Origin: Paenibacillus bovis
GTDB taxonomy: Bacteria > Bacillota > Bacilli > Paenibacillales > Paenibacillaceae
NCBI RefSeq assembly: GCF_001421015.2
Contig: NZ_CP013023.1
Location: 248,001-312,000, forward strand
Reading direction: 5' to 3'
DNA: 64,000 nt
The notes beneath the pieces were generated by a model. It did no database searches and was not told where the DNA came from. It was given only the letters and a program-made list of their open reading frames with translations. Shown here piece after piece: positions 28,071-35,292 of the stretch (its first letter is position 1; every line of letters begins with the position of its first letter). Made by a program: the position numbers and the translations under genes.

Positions 28071-28464
28071 ATCATTTCACCATTCCCTATAATTCTGATC
28101 GGAATTGTTTTTAAATCATTATATATGGTTTTTTGTGGGAATGCTATGTATTTGTGAAAAATTTACAGATCGTTTATTTTTCCAGAAGTTGGAGCGGTGG
28201 ACAGGCTGCGGGACGGGGATTTTCGGCTCCTGTCGGCATGCAAAATACAGGATAAACGTATATAACGAGATGGGTCTGACAAGATAGTACATAACAAACA
28301 GAACACAACGTATCAAGGCACTTTTGTATTACTATCCAATGGTAATTGCAATACTATTCAAGGCACTTTGGTGGTCGGATGACTGCTTTTATTTATCCGA
28401 TCGCTTGCTGCTTGTTTGCGTCAGATAGTAAGGTTCGATAGACTGGGGGCAAAGGAGGGTTCGT
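28071..28464. other. Intergenic region upstream of ROK and the small membrane protein
   Basis: It carries the presumed promoters of the two divergent genes. A 10-base direct repeat AAGGCACTTT occurs twice about 55 bp apart (near 28315 and 28360). Nothing else was recognised. Confidence 0.4.
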
Positions 28465-28716
28465 ATGCACTGGACTATTTTTATGATTGGACAGCTTGCT
28501 TATGTAGCACTGGCACCCCTGTTTCCACCGGAAAAACGCAAATATGACTACATATATCTGGTGATGAATCTGGCTTTTCTTGTACTCGTCATATGGCGCA
28601 GTGACAGTCATCCCCTGCTGCCGGACAGCATAATCTGGTGGCTCACTTTCTGCATCTATACTCCGGTACTGGTGACGTTCATCAAACGAAACGCCCAAGC
28701 CCGAAAGATTGGCTAG
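28465..28716 (+). CDS. Small membrane protein of unknown function
   Basis: 83 residues with AAAGGAGG before ATG 28465. Hydrophobic stretches at ~4-20, ~31-45 and ~54-72 suggest two or three membrane helices (WTIFMIGQLAYVALAPLF; YIYLVMNLAFLVLVIW; IIWWLTFCIYTPVLVTFI) with a basic C-terminus (KRNAQARKIG). No family is recognised. A CTGTCT hexanucleotide tract lies 58 bp after its stop. Confidence 0.65.
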   Translation: MHWTIFMIGQLAYVALAPLFPPEKRKYDYIYLVMNLAFLVLVIWRSDSHPLLPDSIIWWLTFCIYTPVLVTFIKRNAQARKIG

Positions 28717-28774
28717 TACGCCTAATTTCTCCGCTGCCTTCTCCCATTCCTCTCTTATCCTGCATGTCTATGTC

Positions 28775-28847
28775 CTGTCTCTGTCTCTGTCTCTGTCTCT
28801 GTCTCTGTCTCTGTCTCTGTCTCTGTCTCTGTCTCTGTCTCTGTCTC
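28775..28847. repeat. CTGTCT hexanucleotide microsatellite, about 12 copies
   Basis: Twelve uninterrupted CTGTCT units plus one base. Read in frame it would give alternating Leu-Cys on the plus strand or Arg-Gln on the minus strand, but neither frame has a credible start. It lies in the 3' region of the small membrane-protein gene, before the terminator at 28907. Confidence 0.95.
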
Positions 28848-28906
28848 AAAAGTAAACCGTATCCGGTGTACGGATTTATCATTTGTAGCGTTTTGTGTGG
28901 ATTATA

Positions 28907-28959
28907 AAAAGCCCTGCCTGGCGATAGAGTATTCCTCATGATCGCCAAGCAGGGCTTTT
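28907..28959. terminator. Terminator after the membrane-protein gene / SDR gene
   Basis: AAAAGCCCTGC and GCAGGGCTTTT with inner TGGCGAT/ATCGCCA pairing (one bulged base). T-rich on both strands, between convergent genes. Confidence 0.85.
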
Positions 28960-29092
28960 AAATTTGTGATTTTGCAATTCGGCAAACCGTTTATATCGAA
29001 TCCGGCTGTTTGAGCTGTGGTGCTCACCAGAATAGACGCGTACCCTGTACAGCCGCTTAATCAGCCGGATTCTTGCCGACTCGTCCGAGTCA

Positions 29093-29728
29093 TTACTTCG
29101 CTTCGGTAACTACACTGATGCGCTCGTTCACATGAGCAGCTTTTTCCGCTTCATCTACGATAGCAATTGCATAGTCTGCATAGCTGGAGTAGCTATTGCC
29201 TTCGCTGTTCACTGTCAGCTGCTCACCCGCCAGCGTGTACGTGCCGGTACGTGGGCCTGCAGGGTCAAAGAATGCACCCGGGCTGACAAATGTCCATTGG
29301 ATGCCGGACGATTGTTTGAGGTCTTCCAGGTTTTTGCCCTGGTTGGTTGCTGTTGGTTTGTAGGCATCTGGGAAGTCCGGTGTGTCTACGAGGCGAGTCG
29401 TATGCGCATCATCCACATACAGACTGCCTGCGCCGCCAACAACGATCAGACGGGTATTGGATGCGCCTTTCAGAATATCGATCAAATGACGGCCTACGAC
29501 GACATGCTGCTCGGCATCCGGTGTACCGAATGCATTCACCAGTACTTCGAAATCCTGTACATCTGCTGTTGTCAGATCCGTTACTTCTTTTTCTACCACG
29601 TTCAGTTGGTCATTTTGTACTTTGCCTGCGCTGCGTACAAATGCGGTAACTTCATGTCCTCTGCTCAATGCTTCCTCGGCGATACGTGATCCTGCTTTGC
29701 CTGTTGCTCCGATAATTGCGATTTTCAT
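29093..29728 (-). CDS. NAD(P)-binding oxidoreductase, NmrA/atypical SDR (YwnB-like)
   Basis: 211 residues with the nucleotide-binding GATGKAG (7-13) near the start and a Rossmann fold (KIAIIGATGKAGSRIAEEALSRGHEVTAFVRS). The SDR catalytic Tyr-x3-Lys is not in the usual place, as in the atypical SDR/NmrA branch, which reduces flavins or senses NADPH. GGAGGAATT precedes ATG 29728. A palindrome at 29792-29818 lies about 65 bp upstream, so it is probably controlled by a dedicated repressor not encoded next to it. A paralogue is at 45193. Confidence 0.87.
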   Translation of the reverse strand: MKIAIIGATGKAGSRIAEEALSRGHEVTAFVRSAGKVQNDQLNVVEKEVTDLTTADVQDFEVLVNAFGTPDAEQHVVVGRHLIDILKGASNTRLIVVGGAGSLYVDDAHTTRLVDTPDFPDAYKPTATNQGKNLEDLKQSSGIQWTFVSPGAFFDPAGPRTGTYTLAGEQLTVNSEGNSYSSYADYAIAIVDEAEKAAHVNERISVVTEAK

Positions 29729-29791
29729 GGTTAATTCCTCCCTGGGTTTGGATGATTTTATATTTTAGTATGAATTACATTAAGAACGGCT

Positions 29792-29818
29792 TACATGTAA
29801 CAATTATAGTTACATGTA
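29792..29818. promoter_or_regulatory. Perfect 10+10 palindrome upstream of the SDR gene
   Basis: TACATGTAAC / GTTACATGTA with a 7-bp spacer. The size and AT-rich core are typical of HxlR, MarR or TetR operators, but no regulator gene adjoins it. Confidence 0.55.
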
Positions 29819-30195
29819 TTTATAAAGTCAATCTCTTCTTCCTGTTCATTCCATAGATCGTTGTCAGCCGAAGGATAGAGATGATTAGACTATCTTCATC
29901 ATGACTGCTTGCTCTCCGGATAAATGGTACAAAACATGGAAGCAATCGGACTGCTACCTTGCACAACCGTATAATATCAAAAGGGAAATTCGTTATGATA
30001 CAATCAAGCATGGATAAGCAGGGTTCTATAGTTTATTACACACTGCAGAGGTCGGCTCAACCTATTTCGGGTAAATAAAAGAAGCTTTCGGATGATGCAT
30101 CTGTTAGTTGAAGCATTGAGGCAACGAGGCATTCTCCATGATGCTTCATGAGATGCAGTTCATCTTACTTTATACAGGCAAAGGAGTGCGTTCAA
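29819..30195. other. Intergenic region with no supported gene
   Basis: A minus-strand frame of 63 codons (29820-30011) has no ribosome-binding site and no recognisable product. A plus-strand frame continues upstream of the dehydrogenase start but is unsupported. No RNA or terminator was recognised. Confidence 0.4.
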
Positions 30196-31071
30196 ATGAA
30201 AAATCTCGCATGGATCGGCACAGGACATATGGGTCTGCCGATGGCCCGCAATCTGTTAAAGGCGGGACACCCCGTTCATGTCTATAATCGCACAGCCGAC
30301 AAGGCTGCTCCGCTGCAGGAGGATGGTGCCGTGCTGCATTCTACTCCAGGAGAGGCAGCTGCTGAGGCAGAAGTTGTCTTTATTATGCTGACCAAGGGAG
30401 ATGCGGTCGCCGAGGTGCTGAATGGCGAGCAAGGCATTCTCGCCCAGACTCGTCCTGGCACGCTGATTATCAATATGAGTACGATCAGCCCCGGCGAAGC
30501 TCGGAAGCTGGCACAACAGACGCAGCAAGCAGGTGCGGTCTATCTGGATGCGCCGGTATCTGGATCGGTCGCTCCGGCACAGCAGGGACAGCTCGTGATT
30601 CTGGCGGGCGGAAGCGCAGAGGCTGTACAGGATGCACAGCCGTATTTTGATATTCTCGGCAAGCATACGATTCATTTTGGCGAGGTTGGTGCAGGCAGCT
30701 CGGCCAAGCTGTCGATTAATCTGATGCTGGGTATCACGATGCAGGGAATCAGCGAAGCGCTCGTCATCGGTGAGCAGGCTGGATTAAAGCGTGAACAGCT
30801 GATCGAAATGATCGGCCAGTCTGCTGTAGCCACTCCAATGCTCAATGCCAAAAAAGACATGCTGCTGAACGAAGATTTCCCTGCTGCATTTATGATCAGC
30901 CTGCTGTCCAAAGACCTCGGTCTGCTCATGGACGAAGCGCGCCGCGACGGAATCGATCTGCCGCTCGCCGCTGCTGCCGACCGTACCTTTGCCGAAGCCA
31001 AGCAAAACGGCAAAGCCGATATGGATATGGCTGCGATCTGGCTGGAACTGCAGGAACGCAGCCGGAAATAA
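30196..31071 (+). CDS. 3-hydroxyisobutyrate dehydrogenase-family (beta-HAD) oxidoreductase
   Basis: 291 residues from ATG 30196 (AAAGGAGTG upstream; an earlier ATG at 30148 is unsupported). The signature of the beta-hydroxyacid dehydrogenases is complete: the N-terminal dinucleotide site GTGHMGLPMA (8-17), the substrate loop DAPVSGSVAPAQQG (119-131), and the catalytic lysine K171 with N175 in GSSAKLSINL. It oxidises a small 3-hydroxyacid, or reduces the semialdehyde, with NAD(P); the exact substrate is not predictable. It is monocistronic and followed by a terminator at 31128-31161. Confidence 0.9.
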   Translation: MKNLAWIGTGHMGLPMARNLLKAGHPVHVYNRTADKAAPLQEDGAVLHSTPGEAAAEAEVVFIMLTKGDAVAEVLNGEQGILAQTRPGTLIINMSTISPGEARKLAQQTQQAGAVYLDAPVSGSVAPAQQGQLVILAGGSAEAVQDAQPYFDILGKHTIHFGEVGAGSSAKLSINLMLGITMQGISEALVIGEQAGLKREQLIEMIGQSAVATPMLNAKKDMLLNEDFPAAFMISLLSKDLGLLMDEARRDGIDLPLAAAADRTFAEAKQNGKADMDMAAIWLELQERSRK

Positions 31072-31127
31072 GCAACACATCGTATATTTTGTGATTTTGT
31101 GAAAGAGCAAAATGCATAATCTATGCA

Positions 31128-31161
31128 AAACAGCAGTGTCACATAAAGTGCACTGCTGTTT
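31128..31161 (+). terminator. Terminator of the beta-HAD dehydrogenase gene
   Basis: AAACAGCAGTG / CACTGCTGTTT with a 12-base loop, followed by TGTGG; T-tail weak. Confidence 0.65.
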
Positions 31162-31358
31162 GTGGTATTCAGGTAATCCAACCCGTTCGCAAATTTCAAT
31201 TAAAAGCCATACTTTGAGGGGGACCCCGTATGACTGTTATGATTTCAGCACATTTTCCTCAAAACACTGACATACTGTTGTCAGCGAAGATGGCCTATAC
31301 TGCAGGTAATTCATGCCGAGGTAATGGCGCTATCCCGATTAAAGGAGGAAAGCAAGTT

Positions 31359-32339
31359 ATGAAAAAAGTAATTGCAGGGTTCACTCCTTATCCAGGTGAA
31401 CATTGCGAGACAACGGCTATCGGCAATCTGCTGCAGCATGCCGGAGTTCATCTGTCCGAGCCTATGCTGTTTGGACTCGGGCAAGGTCTGGGATTCATCT
31501 ACTGGGACTCGAAAGCGATGGATTTCCCCTTTATCGGAGGAAGGGTCAAGCCGGACGTACTCACTGCCAATCTTGCTGCCTGTCTGGATCTAAATATTAA
31601 CATTCAAGAAACATCGTCTGTCGACAAAGCTTGGCAGAATGTACAACGTCATATTGAACAAGGGACTCCGGTCGGGCTGAAATTAGACTCTTACTACCTG
31701 GATTATTTTACGAATAAGGTTCATTTTGCCGGGCATTATGCAGTGCTCTATGGATTCGATGACGAATATGCCTATATGGCAGATACCGAGCAACAGGGAA
31801 CACATGCACAGACACGCTTGACCAGTTTGGCTATGGCCCGAAATGTCAAAGGATTCATGAGCTCCCGCAATCGTTCTTTTACCCTTGATCCTGTCAGTAA
31901 GCTGCCTCCGCTTGCGCCTGTTCTGCGCAAATCCTTGACCCAAAATGCACAAGACTATCTAAACCCGCCTATTCGCAATATTGGCAATAAGGGGATCGTC
32001 AAAATGAGCAGGGAAATCCTGAACTGGTTTGCCCGCAGCAGCAATATCGAACAGGATCTGTGCCTGACTGCCTTGTTAATGGAGCGGGCAGGAACCGGTG
32101 GTGCTTTGTTCCGCAACTTGTACCGGGACTTTTTAAAAGAGTGCATCGATCTTCTGGAAGAACCCCACATTGAACAGGCTTACCATTTATTTGCTGATAT
32201 TGCTCCGCTATGGGTCAGCGTTTCTGCAGCGATCGACCGAGCAGGCCGCATGGAAGATGATCAGGAGTTGTTACGAGCGTCACAACTGTTACTGGAGATC
32301 GCGGATAAAGAACGAACTGCCATGGAGTTACTGCTGTAA
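31359..32339 (+). CDS. BtrH N-terminal domain / DUF4872 protein
   Basis: 326 residues from ATG 31359 (AAAGGAGGAAAG upstream); the frame is open to 31230 but that start has only a weak site. It resembles the BtrH family of papain-like acyltransferases and peptidases first seen in butirosin biosynthesis. Visible are a nucleophile C16 in PYPGEHCETTAIGNLL, a His in FAGHYAVLYGF (H126), a GLGQGLGF oxyanion-type turn, and a C-terminal helical DUF4872 region. In butirosin the enzyme transfers an aminoacyl side chain from an acyl carrier. No carrier protein or antibiotic gene adjoins it here, so its substrate is unknown. Confidence 0.82.
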   Translation: MKKVIAGFTPYPGEHCETTAIGNLLQHAGVHLSEPMLFGLGQGLGFIYWDSKAMDFPFIGGRVKPDVLTANLAACLDLNINIQETSSVDKAWQNVQRHIEQGTPVGLKLDSYYLDYFTNKVHFAGHYAVLYGFDDEYAYMADTEQQGTHAQTRLTSLAMARNVKGFMSSRNRSFTLDPVSKLPPLAPVLRKSLTQNAQDYLNPPIRNIGNKGIVKMSREILNWFARSSNIEQDLCLTALLMERAGTGGALFRNLYRDFLKECIDLLEEPHIEQAYHLFADIAPLWVSVSAAIDRAGRMEDDQELLRASQLLLEIADKERTAMELLL

Positions 32340-32432
32340 AACGATTCATTAGAAAGTGGTCAGGAGAATCCTGCGAGAGCGCCCATGATTACCTGTTACG
32401 TATCCTGTTCAAGTAAAAGGACCGGCTCAAAT

Positions 32433-32975
32433 TCAGCCCAGTCCCGCACGTAGACAGTCAATAATCGCTTCCGCCGTATGCAGCTGTCCGTCGTCATTAC
32501 GGATAATCAGGTCGCACTGGGACAGCGCAGCCATCTCCTCGTCAAAAGAAGCCATCCGGAATTGCTGTTCTTCCATACTTACATTACGCTCCGCCAACCG
32601 CCGCTCCAGCTGTTCCCTGCTGGCAGAGATGCCAATCAGCAGGGCACGCTCTCCGAGCAGCTGCTTAACCAGCTTGGCACCCTGAGCTTCCATGACGCTG
32701 GAACGTGCCTGTCCCTGCTCACCTGCCTGCTCCAGCGATTGCAGCGATGTACCGTACAGATTGCCCCGGTATTCATTGATCTCCAGCATCTGTCCCTGCT
32801 GATGCATCCGCTCCATCTGCTCGCGGGTCGTAAAATGATACTCTCGTCCATCCTGCTCTCCCGGTCTTGGCTCGCGAGACGTCCAGGTGACAATACGCGG
32901 TAGACCCAGACGCGCTTGCAGCGTACTTTTCCCCGAAGCGCTCGGTCCCTGAAAAATAACAATCGAAAATGACAT
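32433..32975 (-). CDS. Guanylate-kinase-like nucleotide kinase
   Basis: 180 residues with a P-loop GPSASGKST (10-18), a GMP-binding-like segment (TSREPRPGEQDGREYHFTTREQM), and the LID-proximal RRLAERN. These are the guanylate kinase hallmarks, with Ala for the usual Gly in the P-loop. The C-terminal CDLIIRNDD matches the ValIxNdd motif. The genome presumably has a canonical gmk elsewhere, so this is likely a paralogue with altered specificity. AGGAGGAGATT precedes ATG 32975. It has no neighbours on the same strand. Confidence 0.75.
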   Translation of the reverse strand: MSFSIVIFQGPSASGKSTLQARLGLPRIVTWTSREPRPGEQDGREYHFTTREQMERMHQQGQMLEINEYRGNLYGTSLQSLEQAGEQGQARSSVMEAQGAKLVKQLLGERALLIGISASREQLERRLAERNVSMEEQQFRMASFDEEMAALSQCDLIIRNDDGQLHTAEAIIDCLRAGLG

Positions 32976-33348
32976 TCAATCTCCTCCTGAATGATAGGTC
33001 TGTATCTGAACTATAAGTCTGTATATTATATAGTATGACGAGACCGTTCGTTGATTCATTTTGTATATGATTCGTCCTGCAACCAGATCTGCATGGTACG
33101 CAGCATTACTGGAATAGCCTTAGATGTTCTTTGTTCTTCATCCATGCTGTAATTTTCCCGTTAGGGGCAACTTCCCTGATGATTCGGTGCATGATAAGTT
33201 TAATAAGCGATAGACAGCAGTGGTTGTATGTAATAGCCTGCATCCACCTGCCAATCTTACGATATCCCATCGCTCGAATCGCCTGACGCCATGCGATTTT
33301 ATGTAGAATATCCGTCTTTATTTATGAATCCGGAAAGGTGTATCCCTC
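32976..33348. other. Intergenic region upstream of fetA
   Basis: No gene or RNA was recognised in these 373 bp; the fetAB and kinase promoters should lie here. Confidence 0.4.
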
Positions 33349-34098
33349 ATGAATTCTATGATTTCTTCGGCTGCGGCCGTACAATTTCAGAATGTCAGCA
33401 AGAATTTCCCCGGCCCGGAAGGCTCATCTGTTCCTGTACTTCGTCAGATCAGCGGTCAGATCGCCAGTAGCTCGATTACCGCGCTGATCGGTCCTTCTGG
33501 TTCCGGTAAAAGCACCCTGCTTTCCCTATGCAATCTGCTGATCACTCCCGATGAAGGCAGCATCCATATCCAGGGCAAAGACATACATAGCTGGCCCATT
33601 ACCGAACTGCGGCGCCGGGTCGGTATGGTGTTCCAGGACTCGCCCATGCTGCCAGGAACCGTAGAGGATAATCTGCGGACTGCCCATCGGCTGCACGGTA
33701 CAGATATCGGCAGTCCTGCGGAATGGCTGGAAAAAGCCGAGCTGCCCGCCGACCTCCTCTCGCGTCCGGCACAGGAACTGTCCGGCGGCCAAAAGCAGCG
33801 GATTGCCCTGCTTCGCACACTGGCAGGATGCCCGGATATCGTCCTGCTGGACGAGATTACGTCTGCGCTCGATCCCTCCTCGGTCCGGGTCATTGAACAG
33901 CTGCTACTGGAGCTGAACCGTCAGCAGGGCACCACCTTGATCTGGGTCACTCACCAGATGGAGCAAGCCCGGCGGATCGCACAGCATATCTGGTTCCTTC
34001 AAGATGGACAGCTGCTGGAATCGGGCAATACAGCTGACTTTTTCGAGCATCCGCAGACGGCGGAAGCGCAGCATTTTATACAGGGGGAATCATCATGA
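33349..34098 (+). CDS. fetA: FetA-like iron exporter ATPase
   Basis: 249 residues of an ABC ATPase: Walker A GPSGSGKST, Q-loop VFQDSPMLPG, signature LSGGQKQR, Walker B IVLLDEI, and an H-loop HQMEQARR. Its overlapping partner (ATGA at 34095) is a FetB/UPF0014 permease, which defines the FetAB (YbbL-YbbM) pair. In E. coli that pair lowers cytoplasmic iron and protects from peroxide. ATG 33349 is preceded by GGAAAGGTG. A second ATG nine bases on is equally spaced and cannot be excluded. No operator was identified. Confidence 0.85.
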   Translation: MNSMISSAAAVQFQNVSKNFPGPEGSSVPVLRQISGQIASSSITALIGPSGSGKSTLLSLCNLLITPDEGSIHIQGKDIHSWPITELRRRVGMVFQDSPMLPGTVEDNLRTAHRLHGTDIGSPAEWLEKAELPADLLSRPAQELSGGQKQRIALLRTLAGCPDIVLLDEITSALDPSSVRVIEQLLLELNRQQGTTLIWVTHQMEQARRIAQHIWFLQDGQLLESGNTADFFEHPQTAEAQHFIQGESS

Positions 34099-34853
34099 GT
34101 ATACTCGCGTTAAGTCTGTCCCTCTGCTTTGTATTGTTGGCGGTTGTGCTGTCTCGCTCCTTCAAGCTGGGACTGGAAAAGGACGTGCTGATCGCCATGA
34201 TCCGTGCAGCGGTACAGCTGCTGATTATCGGTTATGTACTGAATGCCATTTTCGGCCTGGAAAATCTATGGGTGGTCGGTCTGTTCGTCCTGCTCATGAT
34301 CACGGTCGCAGCACTCAATGTATCCAAAAAAGGAAAAAACATTCCACAGATCACCCTGAAAATCTTCGCTACTCTGGTCGTCGTCGAGATTATTACGCAG
34401 GCGATTATGCTGGGGCTGGGGATTATTCCGGCTCATGCCCGCTATATTATCCCGATCAGCGGAATGATTATCGGCAACTCCATGGTACTGAGCAGCCTCC
34501 TCGTCACCCGGCTCAAGTCCGAAGTCCAGCTGCGTCAGCGCGAGATTATTGTCGTGCTGTCCATGGGTGGTACACCGAGACAGGCAATTCTGCCGGTACT
34601 CAAAAGCGCTGTACGCTCCAGCATGATCCCGACAATCGACGGTCAGAAGACAATCGGACTCGTCCAGCTGCCCGGCATGATGACTGGCCAGATTATCGCT
34701 GGCGCCGATCCGATCACGGCGGTGAGATTCCAGCTGTTGATCGTCTTCACCCTAATGACATCGGCGATTATTACGAGTATCCTGCTGGGTCTATTGATTA
34801 CGCCGAGTCTGTTTAACAAACAGCAGCAGCTTCTGCTGAAGCCGCTGGAATAG
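34095..34853 (+). CDS. fetB: FetB-like iron exporter permease (UPF0014)
   Basis: 252 residues with about six to seven membrane helices (for example MSILALSLSLCFVLLAVVLSR, AAVQLLIIGYVLNAIF, FRLQ-type late helices). The cytoplasmic motif GGTPRQAILPVLKSAVRSSMIPTIDGQKTIGLVQLPGMMTGQI is diagnostic of UPF0014. It overlaps the ATPase gene by 4 bp and is translationally coupled to it. It is the membrane channel of the iron exporter. Confidence 0.87.
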   Translation: MSILALSLSLCFVLLAVVLSRSFKLGLEKDVLIAMIRAAVQLLIIGYVLNAIFGLENLWVVGLFVLLMITVAALNVSKKGKNIPQITLKIFATLVVVEIITQAIMLGLGIIPAHARYIIPISGMIIGNSMVLSSLLVTRLKSEVQLRQREIIVVLSMGGTPRQAILPVLKSAVRSSMIPTIDGQKTIGLVQLPGMMTGQIIAGADPITAVRFQLLIVFTLMTSAIITSILLGLLITPSLFNKQQQLLLKPLE

Positions 34854-34960
34854 CCGGACTCCCTGTGCTGTCCGGCCTGTTTGCACCGGAGAACATGCTC
34901 TTTGCTTCTCGCGTGCAGGTCGATTTGTTATAAATAACCGCTCTGATTGCAAAATAGCAG

Positions 34961-34989
34961 TTGCAAATTACTGTCAGCAGGCATATAAT
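34961..34989 (+). promoter_or_regulatory. Sigma-A promoter of the hisS leader
   Basis: TTGCAA (34961-34966), 17-bp spacer, TATAAT (34984-34989). Transcription should begin near 34996, leaving a ~297-nt leader before hisS. Confidence 0.8.
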
Positions 34990-35029
34990 CACTACTAATT
35001 TACACTACAATGAGAGATCAGGAGGGATC

Positions 35030-35140
35030 ATGGTGAACAATATTAACTTTACTCGCTTCAATGTAATGTCGAATAACCTCATCATGACAAGCCCATTCAC
35101 TGATCTGCCGATAAATCTGCATCATCATCATAGGCGTTAG
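35030..35140 (+). CDS. His-rich leader peptide of the hisS attenuator
   Basis: 36 codons from ATG 35030 (or GTG 35033), with AGGAGG at 35020-35025. The C-terminus reads Leu, then four consecutive His codons (CAT x4, 35120-35131), Arg, Arg, stop. Runs of His codons in a short translated leader are the sensor of ribosome-mediated histidine attenuation in enterobacterial hisL. The stop codon lies inside the left arm of the first hairpin (35134-35149). The peptide has no other recognisable feature. A function as a histidyl-tRNA sensor is inferred from its position ahead of a histidyl-tRNA synthetase. Confidence 0.7.
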   Translation: MVNNINFTRFNVMSNNLIMTSPFTDLPINLHHHHRR

Positions 35141-35239
35141 CCCTCTGTATGAATTAACTACAGGGTGGCTAGCGCTTTTCGCGTTGGCCTCCCTGCGGGA
35201 TATCAAGCGCGCAGGACCATGGGGTCCTGCGCGTTTTTT
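35134..35239 (+). promoter_or_regulatory. Attenuator: mutually exclusive hairpins and intrinsic terminator
   Basis: Segment 1 (35134-35149) pairs with segment 2 (35159-35175) in a 16-bp stem with one bulge. Segment 2 (35161-35175) can instead pair with segment 3 (35181-35195), 14 pairs with one T-T mismatch. The end of segment 3 (35192-35197, CCTGCG) can pair with the left terminator arm (35210-35215, CGCAGG). The terminator itself is an 11-bp GC stem (35208-35218 / 35223-35233) followed by T6. A ribosome waiting at the His codons leaves 1:2 free to form. A ribosome at the stop codon covers segment 1. Confidence 0.7.
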
Positions 35240-35292
35240 GTGTTCTGGAGCGATTTACCGGCGACACCAATCATAGAGGAGAGCTGATTTAT

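Noticed and set aside
28638..28907. Plus-strand frame encoding alternating Leu-Cys through the CTGTCT tract
   Set aside because: Overlaps the membrane-protein gene, no ribosome-binding site, and the composition comes only from the repeat.
29820..30011. 63-codon minus-strand frame
   Set aside because: No ribosome-binding site and no recognisable product.
35161..35195. AGGGTGG followed by CCTCCCT in the hisS leader, resembling a T-box antiterminator
   Set aside because: Only AGGGTGG matches the conserved box; the ACCGCG part does not, no stem I with AGTA or specifier loop is visible, and the 2:3 hairpin is not mutually exclusive with the terminator. The translated His leader explains the segment better.
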